From Lasiodiplodia sp. COLG20 (Eukaryota; Ascomycota; Dothideomycetes; Botryosphaeriales; Botryosphaeriaceae): a DNA stretch of 64,000 nucleotides. A program made the position numbers and the translations under genes. The DNA lies in contig VNWV01000004.1 of assembly GCA_009801085.1 (NCBI GenBank), forward strand, positions 1,302,001 to 1,366,000, in the 5' to 3' direction. Positions 12,317-24,100 of this stretch are shown here, in pieces. The first letter of the stretch is position 1. Every line of letters starts with the position of its first letter. A model generated the notes under the pieces. That model searched no databases and was not told the origin of the DNA. It saw nothing but the letters and a program-made list of their open reading frames with translations.

Positions 12317-13701
12317 AGCTCGCGCGACGTCTGGCTGCGCATGTGGTGGTTGAGCAGGCGCGCGGAGCCCTCAACCTCACCCGTTGATAGCCGCTTTTCA
12401 GGTGGCTTCGAATGGCAGGACGCAGGGAAGGGCCAAGGAGCCGAATGGCGTTGTTTCATGTACAGACGCGCGGGGAGAGCGTGGCAGACGGCACTGGGTG
12501 GTACAAGAGGCGTGTTCTGAGCAGCTGTGATAGGTATCTGATAGCGCGCGGCGTCTGGCGAGCGGAGGCGTGCGCGCAGCTGACGGCGACGGCGGGCGCT
12601 GGAGGCTAGCGCACGCTGACGTCTCGGCAAATGCTCAGAGCGGCGGCTGAGCGCTCAGGCGGTCGTGGTGTCGAGTGCGGTGCTAGTGTGTTGCCGAAGC
12701 GTCGGGCGGCGCACTGGACGGGAGGGTCCTTGGTGAGTGGAAGGGGCCGCTGGCGGCGATCCGCGCCGGCTGTGCGGTCTTCCACGGCGCGGGGTCTGCT
12801 TCACTGTACAACGGTTCGCTCGGGCTGCGATCTGCGCTTCGACAGCAGCTCCGTGGGGAAGATGGGGTTTCAGGGACAGGCAGCGCGCGGTTCAGCGGCC
12901 TTTTTGGCACCCTGGAGCCAGGGTCACGCTGCCGACGAGAAGCATTTCCGCCCCATCCGCCGATAAAGCCCGCCTATCATCAGCAAAGCGTGCGCTCCCG
13001 CCGCCCAGCCCCTCCGCTCCATTGCCACGACGCTCCTTGCCGCCACCTGATCCCACCACCTCCGCTGTCCTTCGTTTGGTGACATGACGGTCACCAGGCG
13101 GCTGCTCCATTCCGTTCCGCACCCCACAGCCAGCGAATCCGTGGGGGACTCGTGGTGAATGACCGTCAACCGCTCCTCAGCTGGCCTGCTAGCGATGTGG
13201 CACAAGTTCACCACGTGCCCGCCTCACCTTGCGGCTTGTTGCGGCTCAACTTGCGTCTTCGCTGGATTAATGCTGGGAAGAGCACGCGGAGGCGAGGATC
13301 AATGCCTGTGTTTGCTTTTCACTGTGTAGACTTCTGCCCTGACGAATCAGAAGCGCCGCGCAGCACTCAGATACAGGCCAATTTTCCCGAGCATTGCCTT
13401 CGATCTGCGCCAACGATTGGCTGAGCGCTGGGAGCCCACTTGACATGATCCGGACGCGCCTATAGGCCGGAAGACTGCTTGCTGCCTTCACAAACGGGTG
13501 CAGAGACAGCAACATGCCTCCGTGGACGCGGGCGGACGGTAGGGAGGGCCCGGCGGAGATGGGTCGGCCGACGGGCCCAACGTAGATCCGAGCAATGCGC
13601 GCCGGAACGACACGGGTTATGACATAAGATGCGCTCTCCCTACCCAGCCCAATGCAAATGGGCCATGGAGCTCAATCTACCTTCTACATCTCCACCACAA
13701 G
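12317..13701. other. Divergent promoter region
   Basis: About 1.4 kb between the start codons of the C2H2 regulator (minus) and the F-box gene (plus), so it must carry both promoters. Frames here are short and compositionally biased. No repeat, tRNA or transposon is visible. Confidence 0.5.
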
Positions 13702-13820
13702 ATGGCCGATACTGCCCCGCACTCATCCAGCCTGGGCGCACGATTGAAGGGCGCGTTGAGACCGAAGAAATCGCGGAACCGCCTGGTCAAGAAGCCGCCC
13801 TCCGAGTCAGTCAGCGCTGA
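13629..13820 (+). promoter_or_regulatory. Upstream ORF overlapping the F-box start codon
   Basis: ATGs at 13629 and 13663 share a frame that is open to 13820, out of frame with the F-box ATG at 13702 and overlapping it. If the transcript starts upstream of 13629, this frame would compete for initiation. The transcript start is unknown. Confidence 0.35.
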
Positions 13821-15174
13821 AATCGTCAGGAGGAACAACGAGACCATCTCCAGAAGTGCAAGCACCCTGCTCAGTCAAGGTGCGCAGTCGCACTTGCACC
13901 CGGCGCCTCATTCTACGGCTCCGGACGCTTCACTGGTCGACAGGCATACCGGAGAACGTCGCGACATTACCGCACTGATCCATGGCCTACAAGACTCTTT
14001 CGAGCCAGGCCAGGACGATATACTCGAAGAGTTCGACGAAAATCGGCCGCCTGGCGAGCCTTTGATCTCCAGCCTGCCTCCCAAGTTGTGGCACAAAATT
14101 GTAGATGAGTTCTTGTCGCCAGCCGACGCTGCGAGCTTAGCGTTCGCGAACAAGACGTTGGCCAATATCCTGGGCCCAGCCCCATGGGAAGCGTTGAGAT
14201 TGCCTGAAAACCATCAGGACAGGATTCAATTTTTGGCCCCTATGGACCGTCACCTTCCTGCACATCTTTTATGCTTTCCCTGCGCAATCTACCACGTCCG
14301 CATACACCGTGGCGAAGAAGAACTCAAGCCTCCAAATGTGCTCAACCCACTGTTCATCTGTCCCCATGCTCAGAATCCTCTCATGCCACCTCCCCGCACA
14401 CGGCTCACGCCAAACCGCAATCTCCCGTTCACATTCGTCCAGCTCGCAACGAGAGCGGCACGATATGGCCTCGAGTACGGCATTCCCGTGGATAATCTGT
14501 TCCGGCGCTGGAAGGACACCGCCAGTGGCTGGTCCCACCATACGCGCTACTACGTCGTCAATAACCACCTCTTCCTCCGCGTCATCAGTTCCACCTTCGC
14601 ACCGGCCGGTCTTCCACTCAGCGGACAGCGACATCTACTATACTCGCGGGAAGACTATTCGCCTTACTTCTCCGTTTGTGCGCACTGGCGAGACGGCGAG
14701 TTGATGAACTTGTGCAAGTGCGCGCTCAATCACATTCCGAAGCCGCGTCAGGGGAATGGACCCGAACAACAGCTCGCGCGGCGCATCGACTCGCGCATCA
14801 AACATGTTCCGACTGCCACGCAAGTCGTCAGCCAGTGCACGGAATGCAAGTCAATCCGTCGCTGCACCGAATGTCCGACTGAGTATCTTATCGAGCTCAA
14901 GTTAGCCGAGGACAAGAGCGACCCATTTCAGAAATTCAAGCAGTCCATCTCAGTGACTCGGTGGAGTGATTTGGGCGACGGGACGACACCCGCGTCGCCT
15001 GAGTGGGCGGCGGTAAATGGAGAGGCGGAGTACGATTCGTTCAAGGCCATCGGAAAGCGTGCGGTTTCAGCCATTTTTGAATCGCAGGACAGCGATTTTA
15101 TACCGTATCAAGCAGTCAAGTCGCTCAATCCGAAAGGCATCAAGAAAGGCGAGGAGGGGCACAGCTGGTATTAG
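13702..15174 (+). CDS. F-box domain protein
   Basis: Single exon, 490 aa. The first 100 residues are basic and Ser-rich. An F-box-like segment lies at about residues 123-165 (SSLPPKLWHKIVDEFLSPAD, then a helical AASLAFANKTLANIL stretch). F-box proteins bind Skp1 and present substrates to SCF ubiquitin ligases. The C-terminal part has aromatic-rich segments (RRWKDTASGWSHHTRYYVV) and a cysteine cluster (QCTECKSIRRCTECP) that could bind metal. No WD40 or leucine-rich repeats are apparent, so the substrate cannot be inferred. The start at 13702 is the first ATG in this frame. An overlapping upstream ORF lies just before it. F-box identity is likely from motif shape; a specific orthologue is not claimed. 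Confidence 0.8.
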   Translation: MADTAPHSSSLGARLKGALRPKKSRNRLVKKPPSESVSAEIVRRNNETISRSASTLLSQGAQSHLHPAPHSTAPDASLVDRHTGERRDITALIHGLQDSFEPGQDDILEEFDENRPPGEPLISSLPPKLWHKIVDEFLSPADAASLAFANKTLANILGPAPWEALRLPENHQDRIQFLAPMDRHLPAHLLCFPCAIYHVRIHRGEEELKPPNVLNPLFICPHAQNPLMPPPRTRLTPNRNLPFTFVQLATRAARYGLEYGIPVDNLFRRWKDTASGWSHHTRYYVVNNHLFLRVISSTFAPAGLPLSGQRHLLYSREDYSPYFSVCAHWRDGELMNLCKCALNHIPKPRQGNGPEQQLARRIDSRIKHVPTATQVVSQCTECKSIRRCTECPTEYLIELKLAEDKSDPFQKFKQSISVTRWSDLGDGTTPASPEWAAVNGEAEYDSFKAIGKRAVSAIFESQDSDFIPYQAVKSLNPKGIKKGEEGHSWY

Positions 15175-17151
15175 AGATAAGGGACGACACGACACGACAC
15201 CATCTCTTTGCGGGGCCCTATCCAAGTGCGCCAGGAGCTGGATATTCAGAGACGTGGTCTTTCCGTGTCGTTGGCATTTCATGGGCGTTGGGTCATCTCC
15301 TACAGTGGATCTTTAAGTTTAAAGCGGGATTGTTCGGAACGGTTGCCATAGCAGGGTCTCCTAGAACACCAAAGCGACCGAGCAGCGAGATGGCCTGAGG
15401 CCTCATTTTCAGATTGCAAACGGTGGATAATAATTTAATTTCCGAGGCTGCTTGTGGTTTTGAAACGAAGGCGGTACCTGCAAAATTCTACATAGCTAGC
15501 ATAGAGATATAGTCTCTCATTTATACCCTGGGCGGCCTCACGGAAAGGCTAGTTGCATGTTAGTTCTTTAAGATCCACATCTTATTCCTCGTGTTTCTAG
15601 TGTATAGGCTTTAGTCTAACTCTTGCGTAGAAAACGCTTATGGGGACAGTGAGATCAAGCAGAAGAATGCGCATGATACATGGGATAGGGGGTATGCGCA
15701 TAAGAAAGCGTATAGCCCATTCTCTGACTGTTTTACAATGTTGCTCCGTTAGCTACAGCAAGTAGATACAGTGTTTTTACTTGTGGCATTGGTTGGCTCA
15801 TCGGAGTCTACTATATTCTGGTCTGGCCAATGAAGATGCATTGCTAAAAAAAAAAAAAATAGAATGTAGTCGTCTATCCTACTGCTACAGGCGTGATAGC
15901 AAACTGGTAACGTTTCGACCCATTTGATTGGCGGTGAAGGATGCACATGGAACCGGCGTTCTACTAGGTGTTCCTGAGCCTCGACAAGATGGCATGTGCG
16001 TAAGCTAGAATACATATCGGAAATTGCCGTATCAGGACAACGTCCTTCGTGGGGGCGAACAAGTGAGGCTCGCACGCAATGATGGCGGAAGTGTTGGTGC
16101 AGTCAGTCAAAGACGGTTGCACGGAAAGCGCTGGGTCCGCTCAGGCGAGGCTGCATTTGCGTGACAGCAGATCGCCGGAATGGATATGAGCATCGGCAAC
16201 GTCGGAGCGGCTCACTCGTATCATGAGGCGAGCTAAGCGCAGTCGGCGAGACTCACGATGACGCGGAGAGTGGGCGTGTATCCTTGGGTCCGTCCGAGGG
16301 CAGTAATAAGGCCGCGAGGTGCCGGTCGGGCGTCGCGATAGAGCACCACAATAATAGTGGGCGGCCTGACGATAGCTGGCTTGAGGCTTTTTGCGGTGCT
16401 TGCACGTGAAACTGTGACGCGGTGGGCTTGTGGATGGGGGCTAGGCGCTCCCCCGGCTATCGACTGGTGGCGGAGCGCCAGGCGGCCGTGCAGGCACATC
16501 GTGAGGCGCCGGACGGGCGGCCTTCTGGTGTTGGAGAGCGCGCACCAGCGGCTCTGCAGCGCGCTGCGATCAGGCCATGGCACGACACAAGCTGGACGGA
16601 CGCAGAGCATCTGCCAAACGCTCGAAGCGCCCGGGCTCAGCCGACGTGAGGCACGGCAGGCGCAGGCGCAGGCCGCAGGGCGCGGCCCCTGCGCGCTTCT
16701 CCACACGCCGCTTGCCCGCTTTCGCCTTGGTTTCCGACCGACCCCGCGTGCTGATTATCACGCCAATCACGCAGCCAATGCCCGCCCGCAAGTTACACGC
16801 CCACCCTCGACGCCTGCTGCTGCACCAAAACCCGCGGCTCTCCCATCCGTCAGCTCTTCCACCCTTCACTCCCCTTTCCGCAGCTCTGCTTTCTTTGTGC
16901 CTCGCCCGTGGGTTGACGCCCGCGCTCATCTATTGCACACCAGGCACACTGAGGTACGTCACAACAGCCGATTGCTCCACAGCGTCTCCGCACCGCTCAC
17001 GCGAGCCGCTCTTCCCCTCGTCCGCCGCCCAAGCTTCCCGTCCCTCACCCGCCAGCATTTATTCTAACCTCTCCTTCGTCCAGCACCCTGCAACTCGCAC
17101 GCCTCGCCTCCAGGGCACGCATGACCACCGTTACCCACTGCATTCCTCACC
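15175..17151. other. Intergenic: F-box 3' flank and promoter/leader of the repeat-protein gene
   Basis: The first part should be the F-box 3' UTR. A run of 14 A lies at 15846-15859. From about 16900 the plus strand is pyrimidine-rich, as expected for a leader. A GGTACGTC donor-like site near 16951 and a TCTAAC...CAG site near 17070-17092 could bound a 5' UTR intron. The long frames at 16357-17067 and 16577-17869 are Arg/Pro/Ser-rich and look spurious. Confidence 0.45.
15846..15859. repeat. Poly(A) tract, 14 nt
   Basis: Fourteen consecutive A on the plus strand, far from any coding region. Confidence 0.8.
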
Positions 17152-17165
17152 ATGCTGGCTCATAG
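17121..17165 (+). promoter_or_regulatory. 14-codon upstream ORF overlapping the next gene's start
   Basis: An ATG at 17121 opens MTTVTHCIPHHAGS and stops at 17163-17165, 14 nt past the main ATG (17152) and out of frame with it. If transcribed, ribosomes using it could miss 17152 and reinitiate at the in-frame ATG near 17194. Confidence 0.45.
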
Positions 17166-20115
17166 CATCAACCGGGGCGTCTCCAAGCACGCCATGCCGC
17201 GTGCCCAGCTTCCCTCTGTTCTTTCGCGCGGCGTTAGCAACTGGGGACGTCGACGCTGGCCGCGATGGCGGGACGAGGCCGACCAGGAGTGGAAGCAGTT
17301 CCAAGTCAAAATGGATGCCTTCCACAAGCAGATCGAGGCTGACCCCTACGAGGCCATTTTTGGCCGCTCGAATGAAATGCTTCGCGGCATCCTGCGCAAT
17401 CCGCCTGCCGACGAAGCTCCGAAAAAGACCGTCCCCATCTCCACCGAATCCAAAGCACAGGAGCCATCTGCTGTTGAGCACCAGCCTACGGTCGAACTTT
17501 CCTACGACCCAATCACTGGGCGAATGGTCCCAAAGTACGGTACTTCTGATGCCTCAGTTGCCGAGGATTCTTCAATACATTACTCCCAAAGCCACCACGA
17601 TCCCCGTGACGACTCTTTGTCCGCCTACGACAAGAAGAATACCAATACATCAGCACACTCGAACAGCTGGGTCGCTCAGGAGGACTTCACTCAGACCTCA
17701 GCCTCAAAGTCCAACACGACCGAACAGGATCATCTACAGGAATCTTTGGCCAAGTATGACAGGCACATGCGCGAGCAGCCTCAGAAGCCGCCAGCCCCGC
17801 CATCCGAGTGGCTCGTCCAGGAAGTCCACTATGAGAGCGCTCCTTCCACGCAGCATCACCTGGAGCTGAAGGTCAAAACTGGCCAAGCAATAACTCGCAG
17901 TATTGCCACCCATGCTCGGGGGGTGCAAACCGCTTCACAAGATCTGTCACAGGAATTTGATGAGATTCTAAGTGGAGTCATGAAAAGGGTGGAAGCCCAG
18001 AGAATCTTTGAGAGACGTAGACGTCTTGCAGAGCAATTCGCCAAGGCTATGGCTGAGGAAGCACCAGCAGAGGCTTCTTTTTCCCGCACTGCGAGAAAGA
18101 GCTTCGACGATGGATACTCTCAGGCCCCAACTGGTCTGCAGACATCATTTGAAAGAGAGAAAGCCTCCGGTCGTGACCTGGCTGCTGAGATTCAAACCAG
18201 CACCAACCCGGTGCATTATGACGATGGCTATTCCCATAAGCCAATGGGTCTGCAGACATCTTTTGAAATGGAGCAAGCCGCTGGGCGCTCCCTTGCTGAG
18301 GACATCCAGGCAAAGACGGAGCCCCAGAACTACATCATGGACGATGGCTATTCTAGGGAGCCAATGGGTCTTGAAACATCCTTCGAAAGAGAGAGAACTT
18401 CAGGCTACTCGCTTGCCGATGAAATCAGTGCTAAAACTAGCCCAGAGCAGTATATCATTGACGATGGTTACTCGCGGGAACCGACTGGTCTAGAGACATC
18501 CTACCAGCGGGAACTGGAATCAGGTCGAAGCCTGGAGCAAGAGATCCAGGCCCGTGACAATGCTCACCTTGCATCACCGGACGATGGGTACTCCCTTGAT
18601 CCTACAGGTCTCCAGTCCTCGTACGCTCGCGAGCTCGAAGCTGTGAGGAACGGTGAGAAGATCTCACTTGAAAAGGAGCTCAGCGAGATGTCTCTTGGGG
18701 CAGCCACATATTCGGATATCTGCACCCCGAAGGCGCCAGACAGCTCGATTAGCTACAGCGCATCGAAATCAGCCACAGCGCCCCCGAGGTCAGTCGAACA
18801 ACGGAGAAAGCAAGGAGCAGCTCCGGACGAGGTCAAAGATTGGTATGGATATTCGCTGAAACCGCTAGGATTACAGACGTCGTATGAGCGAGAGGTCGAG
18901 GCCTGCCAGAAAGGCCAACGTAAATCTCTAGAAGAAGAGCTCCAGGAACAGGCTTTAGGTGCGGCGCGCGTTGCTTCCGATTTTGACGGACAAGGATTCT
19001 CCCGGAAGCCTACCGGTCTTGAGACGTCGTTCCAGCGGGAGTTGGATGCATGTGCGAATGGTAAGAGAAAGTCCCTTGAGGAGGAGTTGGCTATTCCGGT
19101 CGATGGTGGTGCTGTCGAGACAATGAGCACGAAAGAAGAAGCCGCCAAGGTCGAGGCGGCACGAGAGCAACGTCTACACGACATTGCTCTTGTTCGTGAA
19201 GTGCGCGAGATCTACGAAAAGTACTATGGCAAGATTACCACCACTCACCGCCAGGCAGAGGAAGCTTCACTTGAACCCAAAGCTTTTGAGGATTGGCGTG
19301 TGGATGAAGATGTGCACAAGAGCCTCTCTTCCTACGACGAGAAGCATTCCGACGCTTACCACTTCAAGCCTGATAACCTCGAGGCTGAGCTTTCCTCGCC
19401 GGGTTCCTCATCATCACAGCCTTCCCAAGAGTCAACATCAGAATCTTCCACAGCTGAACAACCATCAAGCATTTCCGCCGCCGATGCTAGTGGACAGACT
19501 CATGTTGCAAATGCAAACTCCAAGGAGACAGATCCTGCCACCGCGAATTCTGCAAAACCGCGCATCTACAAACTCCTCGCCTTCGACCCCTCGACAAGAT
19601 CGCTTACCACTTCGCAAACATCCTCTACGGTCCACAGTCCCGGTGAACACCCAATCCCCCTTAGCGTCGCGCTCTCGAACCTATCTCAACCGGCCAAGTT
19701 TATACCACAACTCACTTCTCTTCAAAAAGATGGTTATGAACCTGTCGCTTCGGCCGCGAACCTCTTGATCCTGCGGCTTCGCGATGACAAGTCTGTCAAG
19801 GAGACTCACAAACGTGCTCCTCGTCCTAACCCGGTTGACGGTACCACAATTCCCCTGCCTCCTACTCCCACCATGTCCCCCACTGGTTACATCAACCTCG
19901 ATCCTGTGATGGAGAATCCGGCTACCGCCAGGAAATCTTCGACTCGCCACAAAGATGATAAGAAGGTGCGCAAGACCGAGCCTGTCTTCTCAGGCGAACG
20001 CCGCAGGGAGGGCTCGAAGGGACAGAGCGTCAAGACTGTCCTGACCACTTTGATTTGGGCCACTGCTGCATGCTACGTTGCCGGTGTTGCCGGTGAAGTG
20101 GCCAAGGGATACTAG
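17152..20115 (+). CDS. DDGYS-repeat protein, possible mitochondrial membrane protein
   Basis: Single exon, 987 aa, no recognised enzyme domain. The first 40 residues are rich in Arg, Ser and Leu with no acidic residue (SVLSRGVSNWGRRRW), like a mitochondrial presequence. The last 30 residues hold a probable membrane helix (LIWATAACYVAGVAGEVA). About residues 319-650 carry seven copies of a roughly 40-residue unit with core DDGYS-x2-P-x-GL-x-TS[FY]-x-RE and a trailing SL-x-EEI/EEL. The early copies start DDGYS; later ones drift to WYGYS and GQGFS. Two related W-x-V-x-ED elements flank the array. I recall similar unnamed Ser/Thr-rich proteins in other ascomycetes, but no function is known to me. 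An overlapping upstream ORF may shift initiation to the next Met (near 17194), which keeps most of the presumed presequence. Confidence 0.82.
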   Translation: MLAHSINRGVSKHAMPRAQLPSVLSRGVSNWGRRRWPRWRDEADQEWKQFQVKMDAFHKQIEADPYEAIFGRSNEMLRGILRNPPADEAPKKTVPISTESKAQEPSAVEHQPTVELSYDPITGRMVPKYGTSDASVAEDSSIHYSQSHHDPRDDSLSAYDKKNTNTSAHSNSWVAQEDFTQTSASKSNTTEQDHLQESLAKYDRHMREQPQKPPAPPSEWLVQEVHYESAPSTQHHLELKVKTGQAITRSIATHARGVQTASQDLSQEFDEILSGVMKRVEAQRIFERRRRLAEQFAKAMAEEAPAEASFSRTARKSFDDGYSQAPTGLQTSFEREKASGRDLAAEIQTSTNPVHYDDGYSHKPMGLQTSFEMEQAAGRSLAEDIQAKTEPQNYIMDDGYSREPMGLETSFERERTSGYSLADEISAKTSPEQYIIDDGYSREPTGLETSYQRELESGRSLEQEIQARDNAHLASPDDGYSLDPTGLQSSYARELEAVRNGEKISLEKELSEMSLGAATYSDICTPKAPDSSISYSASKSATAPPRSVEQRRKQGAAPDEVKDWYGYSLKPLGLQTSYEREVEACQKGQRKSLEEELQEQALGAARVASDFDGQGFSRKPTGLETSFQRELDACANGKRKSLEEELAIPVDGGAVETMSTKEEAAKVEAAREQRLHDIALVREVREIYEKYYGKITTTHRQAEEASLEPKAFEDWRVDEDVHKSLSSYDEKHSDAYHFKPDNLEAELSSPGSSSSQPSQESTSESSTAEQPSSISAADASGQTHVANANSKETDPATANSAKPRIYKLLAFDPSTRSLTTSQTSSTVHSPGEHPIPLSVALSNLSQPAKFIPQLTSLQKDGYEPVASAANLLILRLRDDKSVKETHKRAPRPNPVDGTTIPLPPTPTMSPTGYINLDPVMENPATARKSSTRHKDDKKVRKTEPVFSGERRREGSKGQSVKTVLTTLIWATAACYVAGVAGEVAKGY
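18106..19095 (+). repeat. Seven protein-coding repeats with DDGYS...GLxTS core
   Basis: The first four units are about 120 nt apart and begin with codons for DDGYS. Units 5-7 are longer and diverged (SLDPTGLQSSY, SLKPLGLQTSY, SRKPTGLETSF). The DNA copies differ at many synonymous sites, so the array is old and held by selection on protein, not a recent slippage product. Confidence 0.85.
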
Positions 20116-21128
20116 ACCAAGCGAGTTGTATCCTTTGCATTAATATTTCAACGACTCGTGGGCATTCGACAAAGACATTTGGCAATTGAGAATAACATCG
20201 TTGTGTACTACTAGCCATCAATACTGGGCACGCAACGCTGGACAGGCATTGTACTCATTGAGACACCCGATACCCCTCCCCACTTTTGGTTTTCTGGATT
20301 TCACACTTTCACGACTTTACGACGGAAGCAAATAGCATGTACCCCTGGCCTCTCTCCATGATTCCCCTCTTGTTTAGCTAGCTTCCAATGGCATTGAAAC
20401 CCTTCTCCCGCAAATACAGCTCAAAGGTGCCGAGATGACTGTGACGCACATGTATGATCCAAAGTGCTTGACAAAGAGTGTTATGCCCTGTCGTCTATTG
20501 ATTTGCTGTCAAGCATTCAGATATTTGTATGCTCTGGTAGGATATAGTAAAGACGAACCCAGACCGTGTAAACATTAAGAAGCGGCCATGTTTCGTCAAA
20601 ATAAACCATGATACTTGAGGGGAAAAAAAAAACAATCCAGACCGTCCCAGCATATAGTTGTGTCCACCATGCTTGCTCAGTGGACCAAGACCAACCCTTT
20701 CTTAGTATCTTCGCGCGGTCAGAATCCCGCTACGTCAAGTGTTCGCATCTGCTCCATCAGTTAAGTGCTCACATGGAAGCACTGTCAAACCTGTGCCGCA
20801 ACTTATGCAGCATGCATCGAAGATACGAGTGGTAAGAAATTGCAGTGGTATCATTATCCCAGAACAAAAAAACCTAATGCCGAATATACCGATGCAAGCT
20901 CCCCCGCTTGAACCATCCAAGCCCCGATCCCAAATCCTCATTATGATAGACATGAACGTAACCAAAGAGACCCGTGACCGCATCATAAAACCCGGAAAGT
21001 ATCATACATCGTGAATCTAAAACCGTATTACACCTTCACAACACCATTTTCCCCCAGACCTTTTGTTTGGTCCTGATGCTGAACAGACGGCTGATGCAAA
21101 TGCAAATGCAAGTGAATGCACCCCTCGC
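20116..21128. other. Convergent 3' flanks
   Basis: Lies between the stop codons of the repeat-protein gene (plus) and the chitin synthase (minus). It should hold both 3' UTRs. Only short frames are present and no other feature is seen. Confidence 0.5.
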
Positions 21129-24100
21129 TTATCTCCTCAAGCGGCTTCCCACGCTGCTTGCCTTGCTGCTCACCCAACTGCCGCTGCTACTCACCCAGCT
21201 CGGCGTGCCGAAGGTCGGCAGCCAGCCGGTGAACTTGCTGGTGCGTCCAAACTTCGTCTTCGGACTGCTGCTGCTCCTGCTAGACCTCTTACGCCACTTC
21301 AACCGGCCCTCAGCGATCATGTGGATGATGTTGATGACGCCGAATGCACTCGAACCGATGGCGCGGAACAGTGCCACCGCAGCGACGCTCCATAGAATGA
21401 ACTTGAGATAGAAGTTCGCGCCGACCTCGCCAACCGGGTAGGCTTCCGAGACAGCCATGGCTAGGATGGCGTTGCAGATCATCCACACAACGACCATGTA
21501 AGTACGGACGGCGCGGTAGTAGTCTTCCTGAGCCTGACTCTCGCTGAGACCCGGCGCGGGCACCTCGATGCGGTCGCGCAGATTGCGAAGGGCCTCATCG
21601 TAGCCGGAATCAATGTCGAGCTGTTCCGAGGGCATTTCTAACTCAACCGTGTTACCACTTCCTTTGGCCTGGCCGAGGTCGCGGTTTTGCACGTTGTCGC
21701 CCTTGGTACCCCACGTAACGTCGTGCGCGTTACAGAAAGCGTAGACTTGAAGTGTGCAAATGTAGGCGGGAAGCAGGGCAAAGTACTGGGCCGAGGAAGT
21801 GATCATGTGCCAGGGATCCAGATACAAGAACGACATGAGGAAATACAAGCCAATCGTACTGGCTGTGCTGACAATCATGTTGGTGAAGATGTTGTTGCCG
21901 AGTTCGAACTTCGTGTCTGGATCGCGCAGCTGGTCGACAACGATGTAGATTGACGCGAATGTCACATACATCATGATGACACCGTACACAATCATAGAGA
22001 AGAGGAACATCTTCTTCGCTCCCTGAGGACGATTTCCCATGGACAGGATGAACTGCATGCAGATCAAGAGGGTGCAAGAATATCGCAGGATCTGGAAAAT
22101 TACGTGACCCATGCCGTGTCCGAAGGGGTCCATCTTGGGATCACTGAGAGAGCCAGCGATGAAATAGAATGTCAAGTAGAAGTTGGCCTGTATCGACAAT
22201 TAATAACTCGAGACGCCACACGCATCGTGCTGATTCACTTACCAAAGAGAAGTACGTGAAGAGCAAGCTGACGAACTGATAGACGAATTCGATGTGCAAC
22301 AGAATCTTCCGCCACAGCGTGTGGTCGGTTGCCCAGATTTGCCTGAAGTGAAGCAGAGAGTACACGGCGGCGAAGAACGCTCCGTTCAGCCATCTGCGAC
22401 GCTGGGAAATGAACTCGGGAACGGCATCTGCCTAGTTGTTAGCAACTGCATTCGAAGCGGCGTGAGGAGGAGCTTACCTGGCACATCAGTCTCTCCAGTC
22501 GCACTCTTGACGTATTTCAAGACCCATCTTTCGCTTCTCTTGGCAACCAGCTCCCAACAGAGAATACGATCCTCGGCCAAGTACATGTTCGCCGTGAAAA
22601 CGTCCGCATCTTGACCATGGAGCGTTTCTCCCTTGAAGTATTGACTCAGGGGGCCATGTCCAGTCTCGTCGTTCTGCAGGGCGTGGTACCGATAGGCACT
22701 CAAAGCACCCGGCAAGACAGTAATGTAACCAAAGACCGATTCGAGTGGTTTATCCAGGATATTAGACATCTTGTACTCGAAGTTCTGAGAGGCGACCAGC
22801 GGGTTCAGAAGACCCAGCCAACCCTTGCCCTTGCCCGCCTTGATCTCACCGGCAGCACCGGCAACGCTCGAGTCCGTGTCAAACGCCTTCCAGAGATAGT
22901 ACAACGCTTTCGAACCAGGCTTGGTGCCAACGTCGAGAAGAATGCAAATGTTGGGGTTCAAGGCGCGGCCAAAAGCGTTGAAGAACCATCTGTGGGAGTT
23001 GAGCTTCTTCTGGTTCTTCTCTTTCAAACAGAAGACAATCTGACACGGAACAATTCCCTTCTCGGCACCCTTGAATCTGAGGTCGGAATCGAGAGATACC
23101 TGGGTGGTGTATTCGTAGACGTGGGCTGTAACTTCCTTGTCGTTGACGGTGTTTTTGGCGATACCTTCCTGGTAGCAGCCCATGGCCGCCAGAGCGTCGA
23201 GGACGCGAGGATGCACCTTTTGACGGCCGTCTGCAATAATGCAAACGACAATTTTCTGCCATCCGTCCTTACCCCAGGTTCTGCTCTTTGCGCGAGAGCA
23301 GAAATGCGAGATGTTGCGCATGACGCCATGCATAGTGCGGGTAAAGTCAATCTCGTTCTCGTTGTACATGGTGACAGCGATAAACAACTCCGTCTCACGT
23401 TCTGTTGAGCCGAAATTTTGACGCAGCTTGTAGCCCTTGTCGACAAAGTCATCAGGATCGCACGTCACAGCAGTGTACCGCATGTGGGTGAATTCGCTCC
23501 CGTCCTTACGGGGAAGGAAACTGTAGAGAGTAGTGGGGATCTTGCACTCGAGGATCAGCTCGCCGTTAACAAGGCGGACTTCTCGTTTCTCCACGCGTTT
23601 CTGACGGGCGCCGCGTCGTTCCTGTTTTCCGGGGCTTGGTGCTGGACCCATGTGCTTCTCGTCGTAGAATTCGTCAGTAAAAGTCGAGTGGCTGTTGAAC
23701 GAGTCCACTTGGTGGAGCTCGGGCCTCGAGCCCATGTCGCCGTCAGCGCCAAAGACATCGTCGTTGTCAATAGCAATGGTAGCTTCGCTGTGCTTCGAAT
23801 CGCTCGAGATTGGACGACCGCCAGCAAAGAGCGGCTGGGGCGGCAGCGGGCGTTTCGGGCTGCCGCCGTAGCGCGACGACGGCGTGCCAGGGCGCGGACT
23901 ACCATTCAGGTCGAGAGGCTCATAAGCAGCGCTGGATGCAGGGGGCCGGATGGAAGGGGTCCAGGGTCTCGTCGGCGAGCCGGCGCGGTTAGTTGGGGTG
24001 GCAGCACGGTAGGGCATGTAGGCGTCGTCGAGGTCAGGCGGAGGAATGTGCGGCGCGGTGTCCAGGATAGAGGGAGCTCTCGAAAGCGGCAGCGAGGTAG

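Noticed and set aside
16577..17869. 430-codon plus-strand frame upstream of and overlapping the repeat-protein gene
   Set aside because: Arg/Pro/Ser-rich throughout; its 3' part is out of frame with the repeat-containing gene, which is clearly under protein-level constraint.
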